From Chrysopilus asiliformis (taxonomy: Eukaryota > Arthropoda > Insecta > Diptera > Rhagionidae), in NCBI GenBank assembly GCA_964034945.1, contig OZ035962.1, positions 100,442,284-100,506,283 of the forward strand: 64,000 bases of DNA, written 5' to 3'. Shown piece after piece: positions 20,202 through 32,880 of the stretch (positions are counted from its first letter, which is position 1; each line of letters begins with the position of its first letter). The position numbers were made by a program, and so were the translations under genes. The notes beneath the pieces were generated by a model. That model was not told the origin of the DNA. It saw nothing but the letters and a program-made list of their open reading frames with translations, and ran no database searches.

Positions 20202-22551
20202 ACAAGCACAATTCTACATGCTTACCATTGCAGTGCGCGCTGCGGCTTATCCTGAAAAGGCAATAAATGTTAAATTACGCTACTGGTATTAGCTGAATTT
20301 GTTAGCGGGATATCTTGTCCACAGACTATCTTATTTTTTTTTGCGATTTTAAACAGCAAATTTAAACTTTTTGAAAACGGGGGATCTTACGCACGAAATC
20401 CCACCTTTTTATAGACATTTTTTTAGTCTGGGGACTTAAAAAATCTCTATAAAAAGGATCAAATATGGATTGAAGTATATTTAAAAGTGGTGTACGTTTG
20501 GCTACTCTTGCTAGACAAATCCAACAACAAATAGGTTTTTTCGACGACGAATCGGTTCACGTATATTGTGGTTAAAAAGTACTTTTACTTTTCGTCCATC
20601 TCATCTTTACAATATTTTGAAATGTTTTTTTTAAATCTCAGACTACAATTTTTAAGTTTGTGTATTTACCAAAAGTGTCCTAAATCGAAAGATCTTTCTA
20701 GATTATCGTACTTGGTTCCCAAACATACTTATTTATTTAATTTCTTTGGAGTTTTACCATTAAAAACGAAACTACTCAAACTTGTTACCCTGGAATCACG
20801 TACAAAAAAACGAACACGAAATTTTTTGGTTTCATATTTGAACCAACAAAATTGGGATCAACGGGCAAAAGCAGCAGTGGTCGTATTGTCGCAGAGTAAT
20901 CATCATCCTCTTTATTCTCATTCCTTAAAAAAGAACCGGATTTTGTGGACACATAAATAAAAAATGTCGCATAATTGGAGATTAAGGATATTTAATACTC
21001 TCAAGGCAAGCAATACGAAAATAATACACGATCCTTCGAACGTTCTTTACGACGAGTTTTCGACATTCTCAGTTTTTTTTCCTTTGCGCTGTTGTTGCTG
21101 TCGGGAATTTGTTTGAGGATAAATATGTCCGCTTATTATATGACTGTTGTCCAAATAAAAATTTGATATCATGTCAATAATGCGCAGGAAACTTGTTTCT
21201 CCATCTTATCGGATCCTTTTCAATGCCAAAGTTGATATGTGGGAGGTAACGTGTTTCACTATACAGAACAACTCCACAAAGACAGCCATCGGAACATGAT
21301 GTCCGGTACATAGCTTTCTTGAGAAATATGTTTTTATTTTGTTTGTTAATCCAGGATGTTGTGACATGTTTCCTGAAATGCAGAAAAATTTATCTCAAAT
21401 GCAGTTTTGTGATGTGACAATTTTATACCGTTTAAAAAATATTAAGCATATTTGAAGATGTTGATTTTACTGTGTTTCATATTTTATTCCCAACTTTTCA
21501 AACATGTAATGTAATGCATTTTTTATAAGTTTGCCAAAACATATGAACCACACCAAATTGATATAATTGATTAATGGATGTGACCGTTTTTTTTTCTAAC
21601 AAAAGAATTTTGCAAACCAAAAATCTCGAAATTCACAAAGAAATACTAATCGAAGAAATCTTGCAGTGATTATTATCGTTGTGACTTCAACTCAGTTTCG
21701 ATGACAATGTAAGAAAACCAGAAATTAGTTACCTCAAAAATGTCTTTGGTTGCAGAACTCTCCAGGTGTTATTTTTTGAATAACAATAAATTTTGATTTG
21801 ACAAAAGGTGGTTTTGGACACAATATCCCGCCTATTTTGAACTGGAAGAAATATTTCTTTTAAGTATAGCGAAATATTTTATCGTCCTTTCGCATAAACA
21901 TAACGAAGAGCCATTACTATCGTCCTTTTTATTATGATTGTATCTATTTTTGTCGAGAGTTAGCAGAACAACAGCGGAGTGTTTTGCACAATTGTTGCGA
22001 ACAGCTTCTTCCATCCAGGAGGAATTCTTTACATAGATTTTTAGCCCTACAGGGAATTGTGTGAACATTTTTTCAATTGCAATGATAAAAAAGAATTTTG
22101 TATGGCGGAAACAAAAACATAGACCACCAACGAAAGTGATGTAAAAATAGCGGAGCAAAAGGACAATCTCGCAAAAGGGAAAATGATACAAAGTGGTCTT
22201 TTACAACGGTTACAAAGGGACTGTGTCAAGTAATACAACAGCATAAGCAGAGCTGCAATAAAAGCATTACAAGGTTGGATTTCATATGGAGCTCAAGTTC
22301 CACTAAAAAATTAGGTTAGTTTCTGAAAAATTAGGTTAGTTGAAAGTGTTTTGTAGTTGAAACATGAACTTTAAATTGCTTTAATTAAAATTAACTCAAT
22401 TTACTAAATAGAGCAGAAAAAACTGGACAATCAATTCTTTAGGAAGAAGAAATTGTGGAAGTTTTTTTTTTAAATTTTAATACAAAGGTTCATTTTTTCT
22501 AAAGAAGCAGATTTTTTTTGTCATCGCTCAAATTTGGCTGATGAGTCCACT
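20202..22551. other. Unassigned sequence with one small hairpin
   Basis: 20404-20457 forms a hairpin of about 20 bp (CCTTTTTATAGACATTTTTT / AAAAAATCTCTATAAAAAGG). A 130-codon frame (20568-20960, plus) and a 119-codon frame (21832-22191, minus) have no recognisable domain. AAAAATTAGGTTAGTT is repeated within 22307-22341. Confidence 0.35.
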
Positions 22552-22815
22552 CAGAAAAATGTCCAGGTCAACTTTTTGTCAGGTTAACTCTGACCTTACA
22601 GAGGTGTCTGTAAGCCAGCTAGCAGTCAGAGTTAACCTATCTAAGGTCAACTCGTGCAGCTCCCAATGCCCTACTTCACCTGCTGGTGGCTTAATTTCAG
22701 AATTTCTCCGACCACAGGTCAACTCAGTTTTACTTGCCCACATGCAGGCGAACGCGCGCCTGCCCGAGGCCAATTACGCCGTATGTAGGTCGTCGAATTA
22801 GCCTCCATTTTTCTG
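22552..22815. mobile_element. Putative miniature element L with nested hairpin
   Basis: CAGAAAAATG at 22552 and CATTTTTCTG ending at 22815 are 10-bp inverted ends. Inside, AGGTTAACTCTGAC (22581-22594) pairs with 22625-22638 and encloses a second stem, CTTACAG / CTGTAAG. The word AGGTCAACT or AGGTTAACT occurs at least five times in both orientations. No target duplication is clear. The 86-codon frame across it is unlikely to be a gene. Confidence 0.5.
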
Positions 22816-22889
22816 GGTGTCCCAGAGTTGAATGAAATTTCACATACAGTAAGGTTTAAGATATCGCAATCACATCCACATTCTCGCCA

Positions 22890-23185
22890 AAATTCAGCGA
22901 ATTGAACCACTCGCTCTGTTCAACCCCATAAAAATGGGAGAGATTTTCGCGATTTTCTCGAAAACGGTTAATTTTTGTCAAAAAAAATTATTTCGACAAA
23001 AAGTGTTAAAATTATGATTTTTACACAACTTGGCCATACATCAAAATTCAATCGACCACTCCTTCCCCCCTCGCCCATACAAATGGAAAAGTGTTTTGCA
23101 ATTTTCTAGAAAACGGTTCATTTTTTCCAAAATCGCCTTCTACAAGTTTCTATGACACAACCACAGTTTTCGGACACAAAAAATC
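22890..23185 (+). mobile_element. Family C (DINE-like) fragment C3
   Basis: It shares with C1 the phrases GCGATTTTCTCGAAAACGGT, ACATCAAAATTCAATCGACC, CCTTCCCCCCTCGCCCAT and TTCTATGACACAACCACAGT. It lacks the GTCTGTC tract and box. Confidence 0.6.
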
Positions 23186-24399
23186 AGTTTTAGAAGTAAT
23201 TTTAATACCTATTTTATATGTAAGAAAGGTAAAAATATATTTGGAAGTAAAAGAAATGCAAATTTATTGCTTAACTGTTTATTTCTACATTTAAGGATTG
23301 TTAAAATCTCATTAATTTTCATGTTCTCAATATAAAAATGATACGATCGTTAAATGTTTGTATTCATGATTTCAATAAATGTTATCTAACATGCAACTCA
23401 GCAGAATTTTATTTGATTTCTTTCAAATTGGAAATGTTTAATCGAAGCCTCAGCGAATATCTAACATTTTCACCCATTGAAGGATGCCCGTGGGGAACAA
23501 TTTCACCTGAGCTGAAGCCACCAATCAGTGTCAATCACTTCATGCATGACTCTTTTTATATGACAATCAGAATCAGGCTGCAGGCAACCGTGTTTATGGC
23601 GTAACTACATCAATTTAGTATGATCTAATTTTTCGCGTAGTTAAACATCAAGAAAGAATCGAAATATTTTACACCTGATCGATTCCGTCAGTCTTGCTAA
23701 CGTTTTGTATCTAAAACAGATTTTCAAAGATTTCCACATAGCGAAATCATGACAAGAAATTGTTACCCAGTCTCTGGCTGTATGGCTATGCGGTGGTGCT
23801 GTTAACCATTTAAGAATAGGAATACCACCTCAATGGAAGATATTACAATTGCCACAAAGATACAATGGGACCGTTTTACTCTCATGTAGACTTGTTGCGG
23901 TTACAAAAGATTCTATTCAGACTTTTGAAATCGTGTACCGACATATATGTGCATACAATATGTTGATAATATGTCAGTTTTGTTACGTTTACGTGAAATA
24001 ATACTCGTAAATAGTTAGGCTCAGAGGTAATTCTTTCCATCAGGTTTCAAATTCACATAAGGAAATATAAGAAATCACCCTATGTTTCGATGCCGTTCTT
24101 TACTCTCTTCGAAAATGCTTAAAGAAACAATACGGGAAGTATTAAAACTCCCAAGTAACCATAAGTGAATGATAATGTAATGTTTTACTTTTAATCCAAA
24201 TTTAATTTAAATTCTGTTATTTTGTTATTTCTGAAAAAAAAAAAAAATCTTGGTGTAGACAAATATTTTGTTCCTCTTTCTGCAATTATTCGCGCAATAT
24301 ATTTGGTAACTTTAAAGACACTTTAAAGATGCAGTCTTTACTATTATTTACAAAGCTCATACTTTGCGGAAATTTTGTCTTCTGAAATTGCTCGCTATC
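23186..24399. other. Unassigned sequence
   Basis: No repeat seen. 23440-23600 is locally less AT-rich and open on the plus strand (88 codons) but shows no domain. At 24250, CTTGGTGTAGACA is an inverted echo of the start of C1 (TCTACACCAAG at 24405), so C1 or a relative may extend to here. Confidence 0.35.
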
Positions 24400-24900
24400 T
24401 TGTCTCTACACCAAGGTGTTAGGGATTACAAAAGATTTTGATTTCCGCGGTCCATCTGTTTGTTTGTCTGTCCGTCCGTGAACACCATAACTTTCGAAAG
24501 GATTGAGCTAAGAACTTGAAATTTTGTGTCGTTAAGTTTCTCGTAAATGGCTAGGATATGTTTTTGAACGGGCAAAATTGGACCATTCCTTCCCTCCTCC
24601 CCCATACAAACGAAACAGTTTTTTTTGCAATTTTCTCGAAAACGGTGAGTCATATTGAAAGATTTATAAAGGTAAAATGTGTTTAGAATTGGATTTTACA
24701 TAACTCATCCGTACATCAAAATCCAATCGAACCACTTCTTCCCCCCCCCCCCCCCCCCCCCCCCCCCCCGCCCCCCTCGATCCCACAAATGGAAAACATT
24801 TTTGCGATTTCTTCGATAACGGCTAACTTTTTCCAAAATTGCGTTCCATAGGGTTCTATGGGTCAATAGCAGTTTTCGAAGGCAAGAAACACTTTTAGCA
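24400..24900 (+). mobile_element. Family C (DINE-like) copy C1
   Basis: The start TGTCTCTACACCAAGGTGTT contains a small inverted motif. It is followed by a GTTTGTCTGTCCGTCCGTG tract (about 24461), the box GATTGAGCTAAGAACTTGAA (about 24503), a body with repeated TTTTCTCGAAAACGGT phrases and a 29-C run. The order is the same as in families A, B and D. The 3' end was not located. Confidence 0.65.
24741..24769. repeat. Poly-C run of 29, then G and six C
   Basis: An uninterrupted C29 at the position where other family C copies have short C-rich text (CCCCCCTCGCCCAT in C3, C11 in C2). It is an expanded homopolymer, although length error in assembly is possible. Confidence 0.95.
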
Positions 24901-27120
24901 GCCACTAAATCGAGTTAGGAGGTTCTTTTTGCTTGAAATCATTACACTAACTCTATGTCGAGGTGGATAAATATTTCGTGAAATCTGCCAGTAATATATC
25001 AATCGTATTTGTCAAATTTCTTAGGAAAATATACTCAAATTTGTGGTATTCAAACCTAAATATTTCGATTTCAAGTCTGTGAACGAACTATTTTGCTACT
25101 TGGAAACATTGGTGTCTCGTGAAGTTGAACATTTTAAGTTGGATAAATGTCAGGTAAGTACACGATAAGCTTCGAACAACTAGTCTAACTTGATGTTATG
25201 CAGCTAATAAAGCATTTCGTCGCGGCATTTCCCATTTGAGTACCCTCCATTCCGACAAGGTGTTGAGATGCATATTTAACGGCCCCAAAGACATTCATAG
25301 CGTTTGGGGCTAGTAATATTTGAAGCATCAGTTCTTATTACGGTCCATTATAGGTTTGGAGTCTGCAGATAGATGTAGCGCTGGCTTCTGTATCGGGCGA
25401 ATATGTTTCCTTATTGAATTCAAACTATCGCCACACACGCTGCCATAGTCGCCATTGCGATCTTTTCCAGACATCAGACCGAATTTCACACGTTTGTTTG
25501 GTTGCGCAACATATTCTCATTTTGTGCTGCGATATGCTCGGTAGTTAAAAGATTCCAACTAAAAGTTTATTTTCTTTTTGCTATCGTTAACCTGCGTTCA
25601 GACAGTTTTGCATACCTTGCATAATCTTAGCTAAAAGATATGTCACACCAACGTACGAGTACGTTACATGAACCAGTTCCATAGATTCTTCTCAAATAGC
25701 ATAACGAACAACGTCAGAGATATCTGCTGGCCGTTGCTTTTATTCGCACGCATTCAATTCGCAATATATACTTTTTTAAAGTATACTAGCTGGACAGTAT
25801 CTTGTGAGAGTATCAGTTGCACGTTTTCCGAATGACCTGCTCTATAAGGTAGGCCAGATCCATGTTAAATGTCTGTTAAGTTTAAATACGCATTGGAAAT
25901 TTCACGCAATTCTTATGCTAGTCGAAGTCGGAAACCGTTTGGTTTTTTAACCTCATTTTTCATTTATTGCATTTTGCAACGTTAGGTTGGTACGACGAAA
26001 ACGTATCTTCCGAATGCGAATTTCTGGCATTGATAGCATCGGATTTTATGCTTCCGTGACCAAAATCGGTTCAATGAACCAAGCTTAGATTGTGAAGTTA
26101 GCGATCGTTAATCAGATCCTCAATTAGTACAATTTTCGTAAGCTGGTATTTCTTTAATACAAGATAAATTACAAAATCTTAAAAAAATATTTTCGCATAC
26201 ATTAGATAACTAAAGAGTCGATAAAAACTATTGTTCCAAAAGCACTCTTGGATAAGAATCAATTTGAGTGTTATGCCACTGATACCATTAATTAATCTTG
26301 AGTTTACCTGTGGTCCATCAGCAAGACATATCGATAGCGTGTCAGTGTGTTCTTAAAACCTCAAATATCAGGTGAGAAAGGAACAACACAAAGAAAAAAG
26401 AGTTACTTCTAGATTCTCCGCACTTGAGCAATGGAGATGAGAAAAGTTGTCGACAACCTGTTAGCCGTGGGTCATCCCATCAGGTGCCCACCGCTTTTAT
26501 AATTGACTTTGAGATCTAAAGGAGAACGACCAACGTTCAAATAATATTCTTAAAAAAAGGTGCCACAATTGTATAAAAAAATTTGTATTAATTCGAGTTT
26601 GTTTTTTTATTCCTTCTCCTGTTGAATCCAAGCGATATTTGTATCATTTCGGTCAAAGCGAGAAGTCATTCGAAATAAATCAAGTCTAAGACGGCTATTA
26701 TTGTGGACATTTCGATGGATAACTACGCCAGAAGGATCGTTTTTTTTATCCACTGCTGAGCAAGAAGTAATTTCCTTCGCCCCAGGAATATTTCAAAGGA
26801 TTGCTTTGAACGAAAACCAGCACAATAATCCTTTTGGCGTCAGCTGGACCATCGTCGGTGAGATCTAATGAAGGAACTTTTATATTGAAAATTAATTGTG
26901 TGTTCATTGAATTTATCCGACAGTAAAGTTGGTTGAAAAGAAGTTTTAATTTAAATCAATTTATTAAATTTTTGAAGTAGGCTTCTTTAACAATTTTCAT
27001 TAAGTTGTGTAAAAATTATTTGGCGACAAAGAACCTACAGAATTTTTAGAAAATAGGTATCTGTATTCTAATAAATGAGATTTCATCTTTTTGTCGATCC
27101 GCCTATTCGCTCATTTGTAA
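24901..27120. other. Unassigned sequence
   Basis: No repeats or gene recognised. GGCCCCAAA / TTTGGGGCT at 25282-25314 is a small 8-9 bp stem. Most of the stretch is less repetitive than its surroundings and may be unique genomic DNA. Confidence 0.35.
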
Positions 27121-27185
27121 ACTCACGAAGAAACTGAGCTAGAGATTTGAAATTTTTCAAAAGTAAAATCTAATTTTTGAATGTA
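27120..27185 (+). repeat. Short DINE-box remnant beside microsatellite
   Basis: ACTGAGCTAGAGATTTGAAA followed by TTTT (about 27134-27158) matches the conserved box of families A and C. The GGGAGGA array begins 28 bp later, in the place of further element body. Confidence 0.5.
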
Positions 27186-27466
27186 GGGAGGAGGGAGGAG
27201 GGAGGAGGGAGGAGGGAGGAGGGAGGAGGGAGGAGGGAGGAGGGAGGAGGGAGGAGGGAGGAGGGAGGAGGGAGGAGGGAGGAGGGAGGAGGGAGGAGGG
27301 AGGAGGGAGGAGGGAGGAGGGAGGAGGGAGGAGGGAGGAGGGAGGAGGGAGGAGGGAGGAGGGAGGAGGGAGGAGGGAGGAGGGAGGAGGGAGGAGGGAG
27401 GAGGGAGGAGGGAGGAGGGAGGAGGGAGGAGGGAGGAGGGAGGAGGGAGGAGGAGGGAGGGAGGAG
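27186..27466. repeat. GGGAGGA microsatellite, ~40 units
   Basis: An all-purine, almost perfect 7-bp array of 281 bp, imperfect only in the last ~20 bp. The G-tracts (GGG, GG, GGG, ...) could form G-quadruplexes, and the mirror-symmetric purine strand could form triplex DNA. The open frames in all three phases (Pro/Ser/Leu-rich and Gly/Arg/Glu-rich) are repeat artefacts. Confidence 0.97.
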
Positions 27467-27483
27467 TTGCAGCTCAAAATTAC

Positions 27484-27565
27484 GAAATTTATTCCTGAAA
27501 TACACCGAGACGGGAATTTTTTCACCGGAATAAATTCAAATTTTGACAACTTTTGCTGAGTGAAT
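27484..27565 (+). repeat. Family H repeat, copy H2
   Basis: GAAATTTATTCCTGAAA at 27484, then CCGGAATAAATTCAAATTTT and GACAACTTTTGCTGAG. GAATTTATTCC and GGAATAAATTC form an inverted pair in this family; here the first is one base off. Other copies are at 43455 and 57990. Confidence 0.7.
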
Positions 27566-30500
27566 TTATTTAGAGATAGATAACTAAACGTAGTCACTCA
27601 TTGAATCTGAACACTCTTGGATTAAAAAAAAATCAAAAATGCCATTCTATGGGCCTCTAAACGACGACTTGCTTAAAGGACAGACCTTGGACTGTATAAT
27701 TTTAATTGGATTTTTTGTTCAAATTCTTTTTTGAATCTTATAAGAAAGCATGTCAAAAGTGTTAAAAAGATTGATTTCTATATTTTGAGAGAAATTAAAA
27801 CGCTTTAAGCAATGATTCACCTTTTCAGATAAATCAATTGAAAAAGAAATTGAATAAAATATAAAATTACCTCGATTTGAAGGTGAAAATAGCGAATGCA
27901 CAGAAGTAATTGAAATAATTTTCGCAATGGACACTCAATCAGCAACACAAATCCGAAGATAAGCGAAAGTATCGAATTTCAACCGCCTAAGCAACTCAAT
28001 TGAACCCTTAAGTGATACTACGATCAATTTTTAATATTATAAGTACTGGAAAAACTTTCCATTTGCTTTTCTATTATCTGGCTTCGTATTTCTGTACACG
28101 TTACCTAACAATTGCTACTATTACTCTATTGCGAAAAAATGGGTAAATTTTCCTACTTGGACATCGAATGCAAATTATTTCGAAAGACAAACGAATTGAC
28201 GTTGTAGGTGTTTTGGAAGAGTTTAACCGATACAGGAGTTTTCTCTGGATGAAGTTCAATTTATGTATGCAAAGTGTAGGAAGGTTAAAATTATACCTAG
28301 TGTAGACATAGGGCATAGGACAACATTATTAAATGGCAATTTCACGATTGCCCAGACAAAATCAATATACAGACTTATTGTTCCTGAGGCTGTGGCTTCC
28401 CCCTTCCCTCCCTTATTCCTTTGTGTATGACTAATATACGGGGCAAAGGAAGATACAGACAGAGGTACAATATATACGTAGTAATACTGGAAGGGTGCTT
28501 TAGTCCACGACTTTGTTACCACAGAAGAAGGTGCACTCCATTCACATCGTTCCAAAGAAATTGTGGATGGTTGAGGTCCAATGATGCTCTAAGGCCATTC
28601 AGGGGATTCATTTTCCCTTCATCCAGACCAAACTCCTTCTGCATAGCTTGAGTTTCAATTCCTCTGGTTGACGTTGTCGGTTTTGGTATTCATCGTTTAT
28701 GAATTTCATGAATATTTGATGACAAGGTAACGAGATGACTTTCACTACATCTACTCCACTTTTATCTGCTCGGTGTCATCGTCATCATCATCATCTACAT
28801 TATTTGCGATATGGTTTTACTGCAATTGATATACTGTACGCATCGTTTGGTACTAACAACAAGACGTAGCCGGCAATAGTTAAACGATTATAAATTTAAA
28901 ATAAAAAAGATACAAGTATCTTTTTGCCACTTCAGTTCGAATATCAATTTAATGCAATGAAATATTTTAAATTTGATATTAATTCAACTAAACTGTGGCT
29001 AGTAGACCATCATCGTCATCTTAGCTCCGATCAAATTGAGCATTTTGATCCAGCGATTTGCTGATCAGCGTCTATCGAAATCTATTCTGACACGACTACC
29101 CGTCTTCAAATAGACTTCAACTTTTCTTACATTACGAGTATGTCGATTCCGGAATATGTAGCGCGAGTGCCTAGGTATATATTATGCTTTACGTATATAT
29201 TATGCTTTAATGTGGATCCATCTATCGTTATGTACGCATATGTTAATGCTGATCATATCACAGGGTAACAACTTCCAATACGTTTCTACCGCTTGTACGA
29301 GTATGTAGGTAAGTTATACAAATGTTCCTTCGATTCTTATATGATGGCAAGATGTTGGAAGTTTCCTGAAGATGATCAATTACCGTGCTTGTCGTCCCTA
29401 TACGTAAGTCATTTGGTCTGACAGATTTTACGCATGCTCACACATTGACGATCATTTCTGATAAATGAGATGAACGGAATGTAAGCTGGGATGATAGCTG
29501 TTCCACAGATGTGTCAAAGTGATATGCAATTAGTTGCTGTAAGTGTACGGAAAAATTATTAATGTGACATGATCACTTCAAGATCAATCGTTGTTAAAGG
29601 AATTTCGAAAAGGAAGAAAAGAATTCGGTGTGGCATATTATTCTGTTTAGGGAGGGCATTCAGGACCTCCTACTGTGTGAGTTGGTGGCAAAGAGTTTTT
29701 ATAAATATTCACGATTAAAAAAATACAATGGATTAAAAAACGTTGAAGGTTTAGTTATCAAATATTTAATCAAAATGGCGATTGACTCTTAAACCAGAAT
29801 CCGACAGAGAAAAAATGTGTTTAGAGTCTGGAACTTTTCCGGCAAACTCAAACCACCTAGCCATTTTTGGATTAAAATTAGATACGTATTCGATAATCAC
29901 TGAAAAAATATTTTTTCAAAAAATTGTGCACTGGAGGGTTAAAGTACCTACTGGAACTTCGGTGAAATCCCTTTTATACTCATTTATTTTATGGACAAAA
30001 TCAAATGAGGTTTCATATAACAAATATCAACATTTCTTTCCACATTAATTACATTAAATACATTAAATACATTGATTACACCTAAAATCGAAGGTTGTTT
30101 ACATACACACATACATTATATACGCATTAATCATGGAATATTTAATTGGATATTTCACCATATGTATAAACATATTTTATGTTCAATCTAAGCCGTCTTA
30201 AAATTAGTATAGATACGGATTTGATATTTTATCAGTTTTGCAATGAAAAAAATTATCTCGTATTTGCGAATGTAGAAATAAAAATTTAATATTGTGGAAC
30301 ATGAGAATAAAACTATCTTCTAATGTGTTGCTTAGACGATCAAAAGAATTTTGCTATTTTATTGTTCTCTAATTTAAAAATTGTTTTACTCTCTTTTGGG
30401 TCCAAACACCGAAAAGTGATTTCTCATCTAACCGTTAAATATCTACTTCTTGGTTAGATACACATTCAACATTTTTTTATATGTTGGTCGACCGAAATTG

Positions 30501-32614
30501 TGACCAGTTACACCTGCCATTGTTTGTCTCATCACGGCCCACAATAGTAACATAAGACTTTAGCAAATTGGCCATCAAAATCACCTGATTGACCTCTTGA
30601 CGGCACTTACGTTTAACGGCCGAACCCAAAACTTCTCACAGCGTGAACGAAACTCATTAAACGTTTGAAAAATGTTAAACTTCACGCCTATTAAGATTGG
30701 AACTGCACGTGCCATTAGATCGAACTAAACAATGGAAAAATGCCAGTTAACTGGAAGATAGTTAAACTTTTTAGGACCTTCAAACGACAGATATTTGGAT
30801 ACAACTATAGCCAATGATGGTCCAGTCTACACTCGAATTGGATGCGCAGAGTGTAACGACTTTAGAAGACGATTGACGCAAAATTTATTTTAAACTATGG
30901 TTAGACTGAGTGTAGTGATTTTTGTGACATTAAAGAAGTTTTTTTTTTGCTACGAGGACATTGTAACATAACGCACCATGAAAAATTTCAGGAACAAACT
31001 ATAAAAGTGTCGTGTGTGCATTTTGTTGCATCTAAACACAAAAAAGTCAATCTTTGTTTAGCATCTTTTGTCGCGATTATGAGATAATCGGATAATGGCA
31101 GTCATAAACATAAATCAAAAGTGAAATGTCGAATCTAAGCCAGCAGTGTGGTCCTTCTTATGTTGAACGGAAAATGCATGTAGTCTTAGCAAAAAAAGAT
31201 TTTTCTCATGAAAATTCTAATGGTAATGTTTTCCTCTGAACGATTCAACGTGGCGGCGGCGTAGGGCCAACATTATTAACTGAAACGAATTGGCCCTGTA
31301 TGACGACTGTTAATTTCACTGCATAAAGGACAAGGTCGATTCGCCACGGTGCAACATTAACTTTTGATGGAAAACTATGAGGATGAGTTGCAATCATGGG
31401 AAACGTATACAAAATAGATACATTATTCGAAACTCCAACCAGACAGAAATATCGAAAACGATGATGGTTTATGGTGGTAACTAATTTTTAACAAATCAAA
31501 TTGTGAGAAGATTTCCTAATCCACACACACACACACCGCTAAAAATACGAAATGCGGAAATTATCACGGTTGACGAGGATCTTTATGTCACCGATTTAAA
31601 AATAAATTTCAATGAAAAGGGCTAAAACGCTAATAAGTCGTTTAACAAGGAATGACGTACCGGAATGAGTAGATCTCTAATCCACCTAATGTACCTCGAA
31701 ATACATAAAAATGAACTTTGACTTTCGTTTATTGTTGGATATGATTGATTGGTGGGCCTCCGTTAAATTACTTTTATTATATTGAATGTCAGCCCCGAAT
31801 GACTTAAACATTGTAAGAAGTTCACTGGGGCCAAAACTATTTCCATCAGCACCGATCGATGGGGCTTCATCGAAAACGAAGAATACCGATACGAAATATG
31901 ATGAATGGCAATTTGAGATGTTTATGAATTTATTATTACGACATCTTTATGTTGGCAATTTCATTATGAGTTATTAGAGGTCTATGTTGAAGTTCAAAGT
32001 GATTTAATTTTCATTGGCCAAAGCCAGCTATCCGAATAGAAATAAAAATATGAAAATTGTACAAATATTTGGCGTAACACCTCGTTAGAAAATGCCAACG
32101 ATTATGCAAAAAGAAATTAATTTGCTAACCTATTTCCGTGGGGTTTTTTTTGGGTTGTGCATTTTTCAAAAATTATGCGATTAATTTACCTGCAGTGGTA
32201 ATTGTGGGAAACTTATCTCAAGTTCAAATAACCGAAAACTAAAAATTCCAATTTTGAATACAAGAGGGAACAAAAGACTGTTTTTGATTTGAATTCAAGA
32301 GGGATCAAAAAATTGTTTTCGATTCTCGTTTTAAAAAGGTGATTACAAGGTAGAAAATTCTAGTCTGGGTTATCTTGGGTAAAAATCGTGGAGGGTTGTA
32401 CGGTAGAGCGATGTATAAATGTTTTCTAGGACGGCCATATTTTTCTTGGGTAAAACAAACTTTAGGCATAATAAAACCCAAAAAAATCAAATTTGAGGAG
32501 AAATCAATTACAAATATCTTTCGCAGGTAAAAAATGCGGCACGATTGGGAGAGCTACACAGTCCAAAAAGAGTGATTTAGTTTTTCGTACTCTTTATGTT
32601 CCAAAATGGGCCAT
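27566..32614. other. Long unassigned stretch, no gene recognised
   Basis: Simple repeats only: ATC repeats near 28780-28797, duplicated TATATATTATGCTTTA near 29176-29210, ATTAAATACATTAAATAC near 30053-30070, and (CA)7 near 31522-31537. Two less AT-rich islands (28516-28689 minus and 31786-31977, open on both strands) could be exons but lack recognised domains and good splice signals. The remainder is featureless by eye. Confidence 0.35.
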
Positions 32615-32880
32615 AAAACTATAGAAACACCAATAAAAAGAAATGCACCGCAGGTGAAAGCTTTTGAGGTACTCTAGGTGGAAGTAAGTTAAGGAAATGC
32701 GCCGCAGAGGAAAAAAACCTACAGCAAACCTCCTGGTGAAGTAGAGTATGTTTTCCGTACCGAGTGAGCGCTTTTTTTAGCATTTGGAAATTTAATAATC
32801 CAGGGTAAAAGTGTAGTTTTCGGGACGCCACCGGGAGAATATAGATAAATCCGGGGATTTAGAATAACATTGTTATTCTA
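32615..32880 (+). repeat. Family J dispersed repeat, copy J2
   Basis: AATGCGCCGCAGAGG, then AAAAGTGTAGTTTTCGGGAC followed by GCC, then AAATCCGGGGAT. The order and wording match J1 (3180-3512). Confidence 0.5.

Noticed and set aside
27157..27597. Long Pro/Ser/Leu and Gly/Arg/Glu frames on both strands
   Set aside because: They are translations of the 7-bp GGGAGGA array, open in every phase; not genes.
28516..28689. Possible minus-strand exon (58 open codons, fairly low AT)
   Set aside because: The text looks protein-like, but the upstream side lacks a polypyrimidine tract, the donor is weak, and no family is recognised.
31786..31977. Possible exon, open on both strands
   Set aside because: Opposite strands are equally open and neither gives a recognisable domain; insufficient to call.
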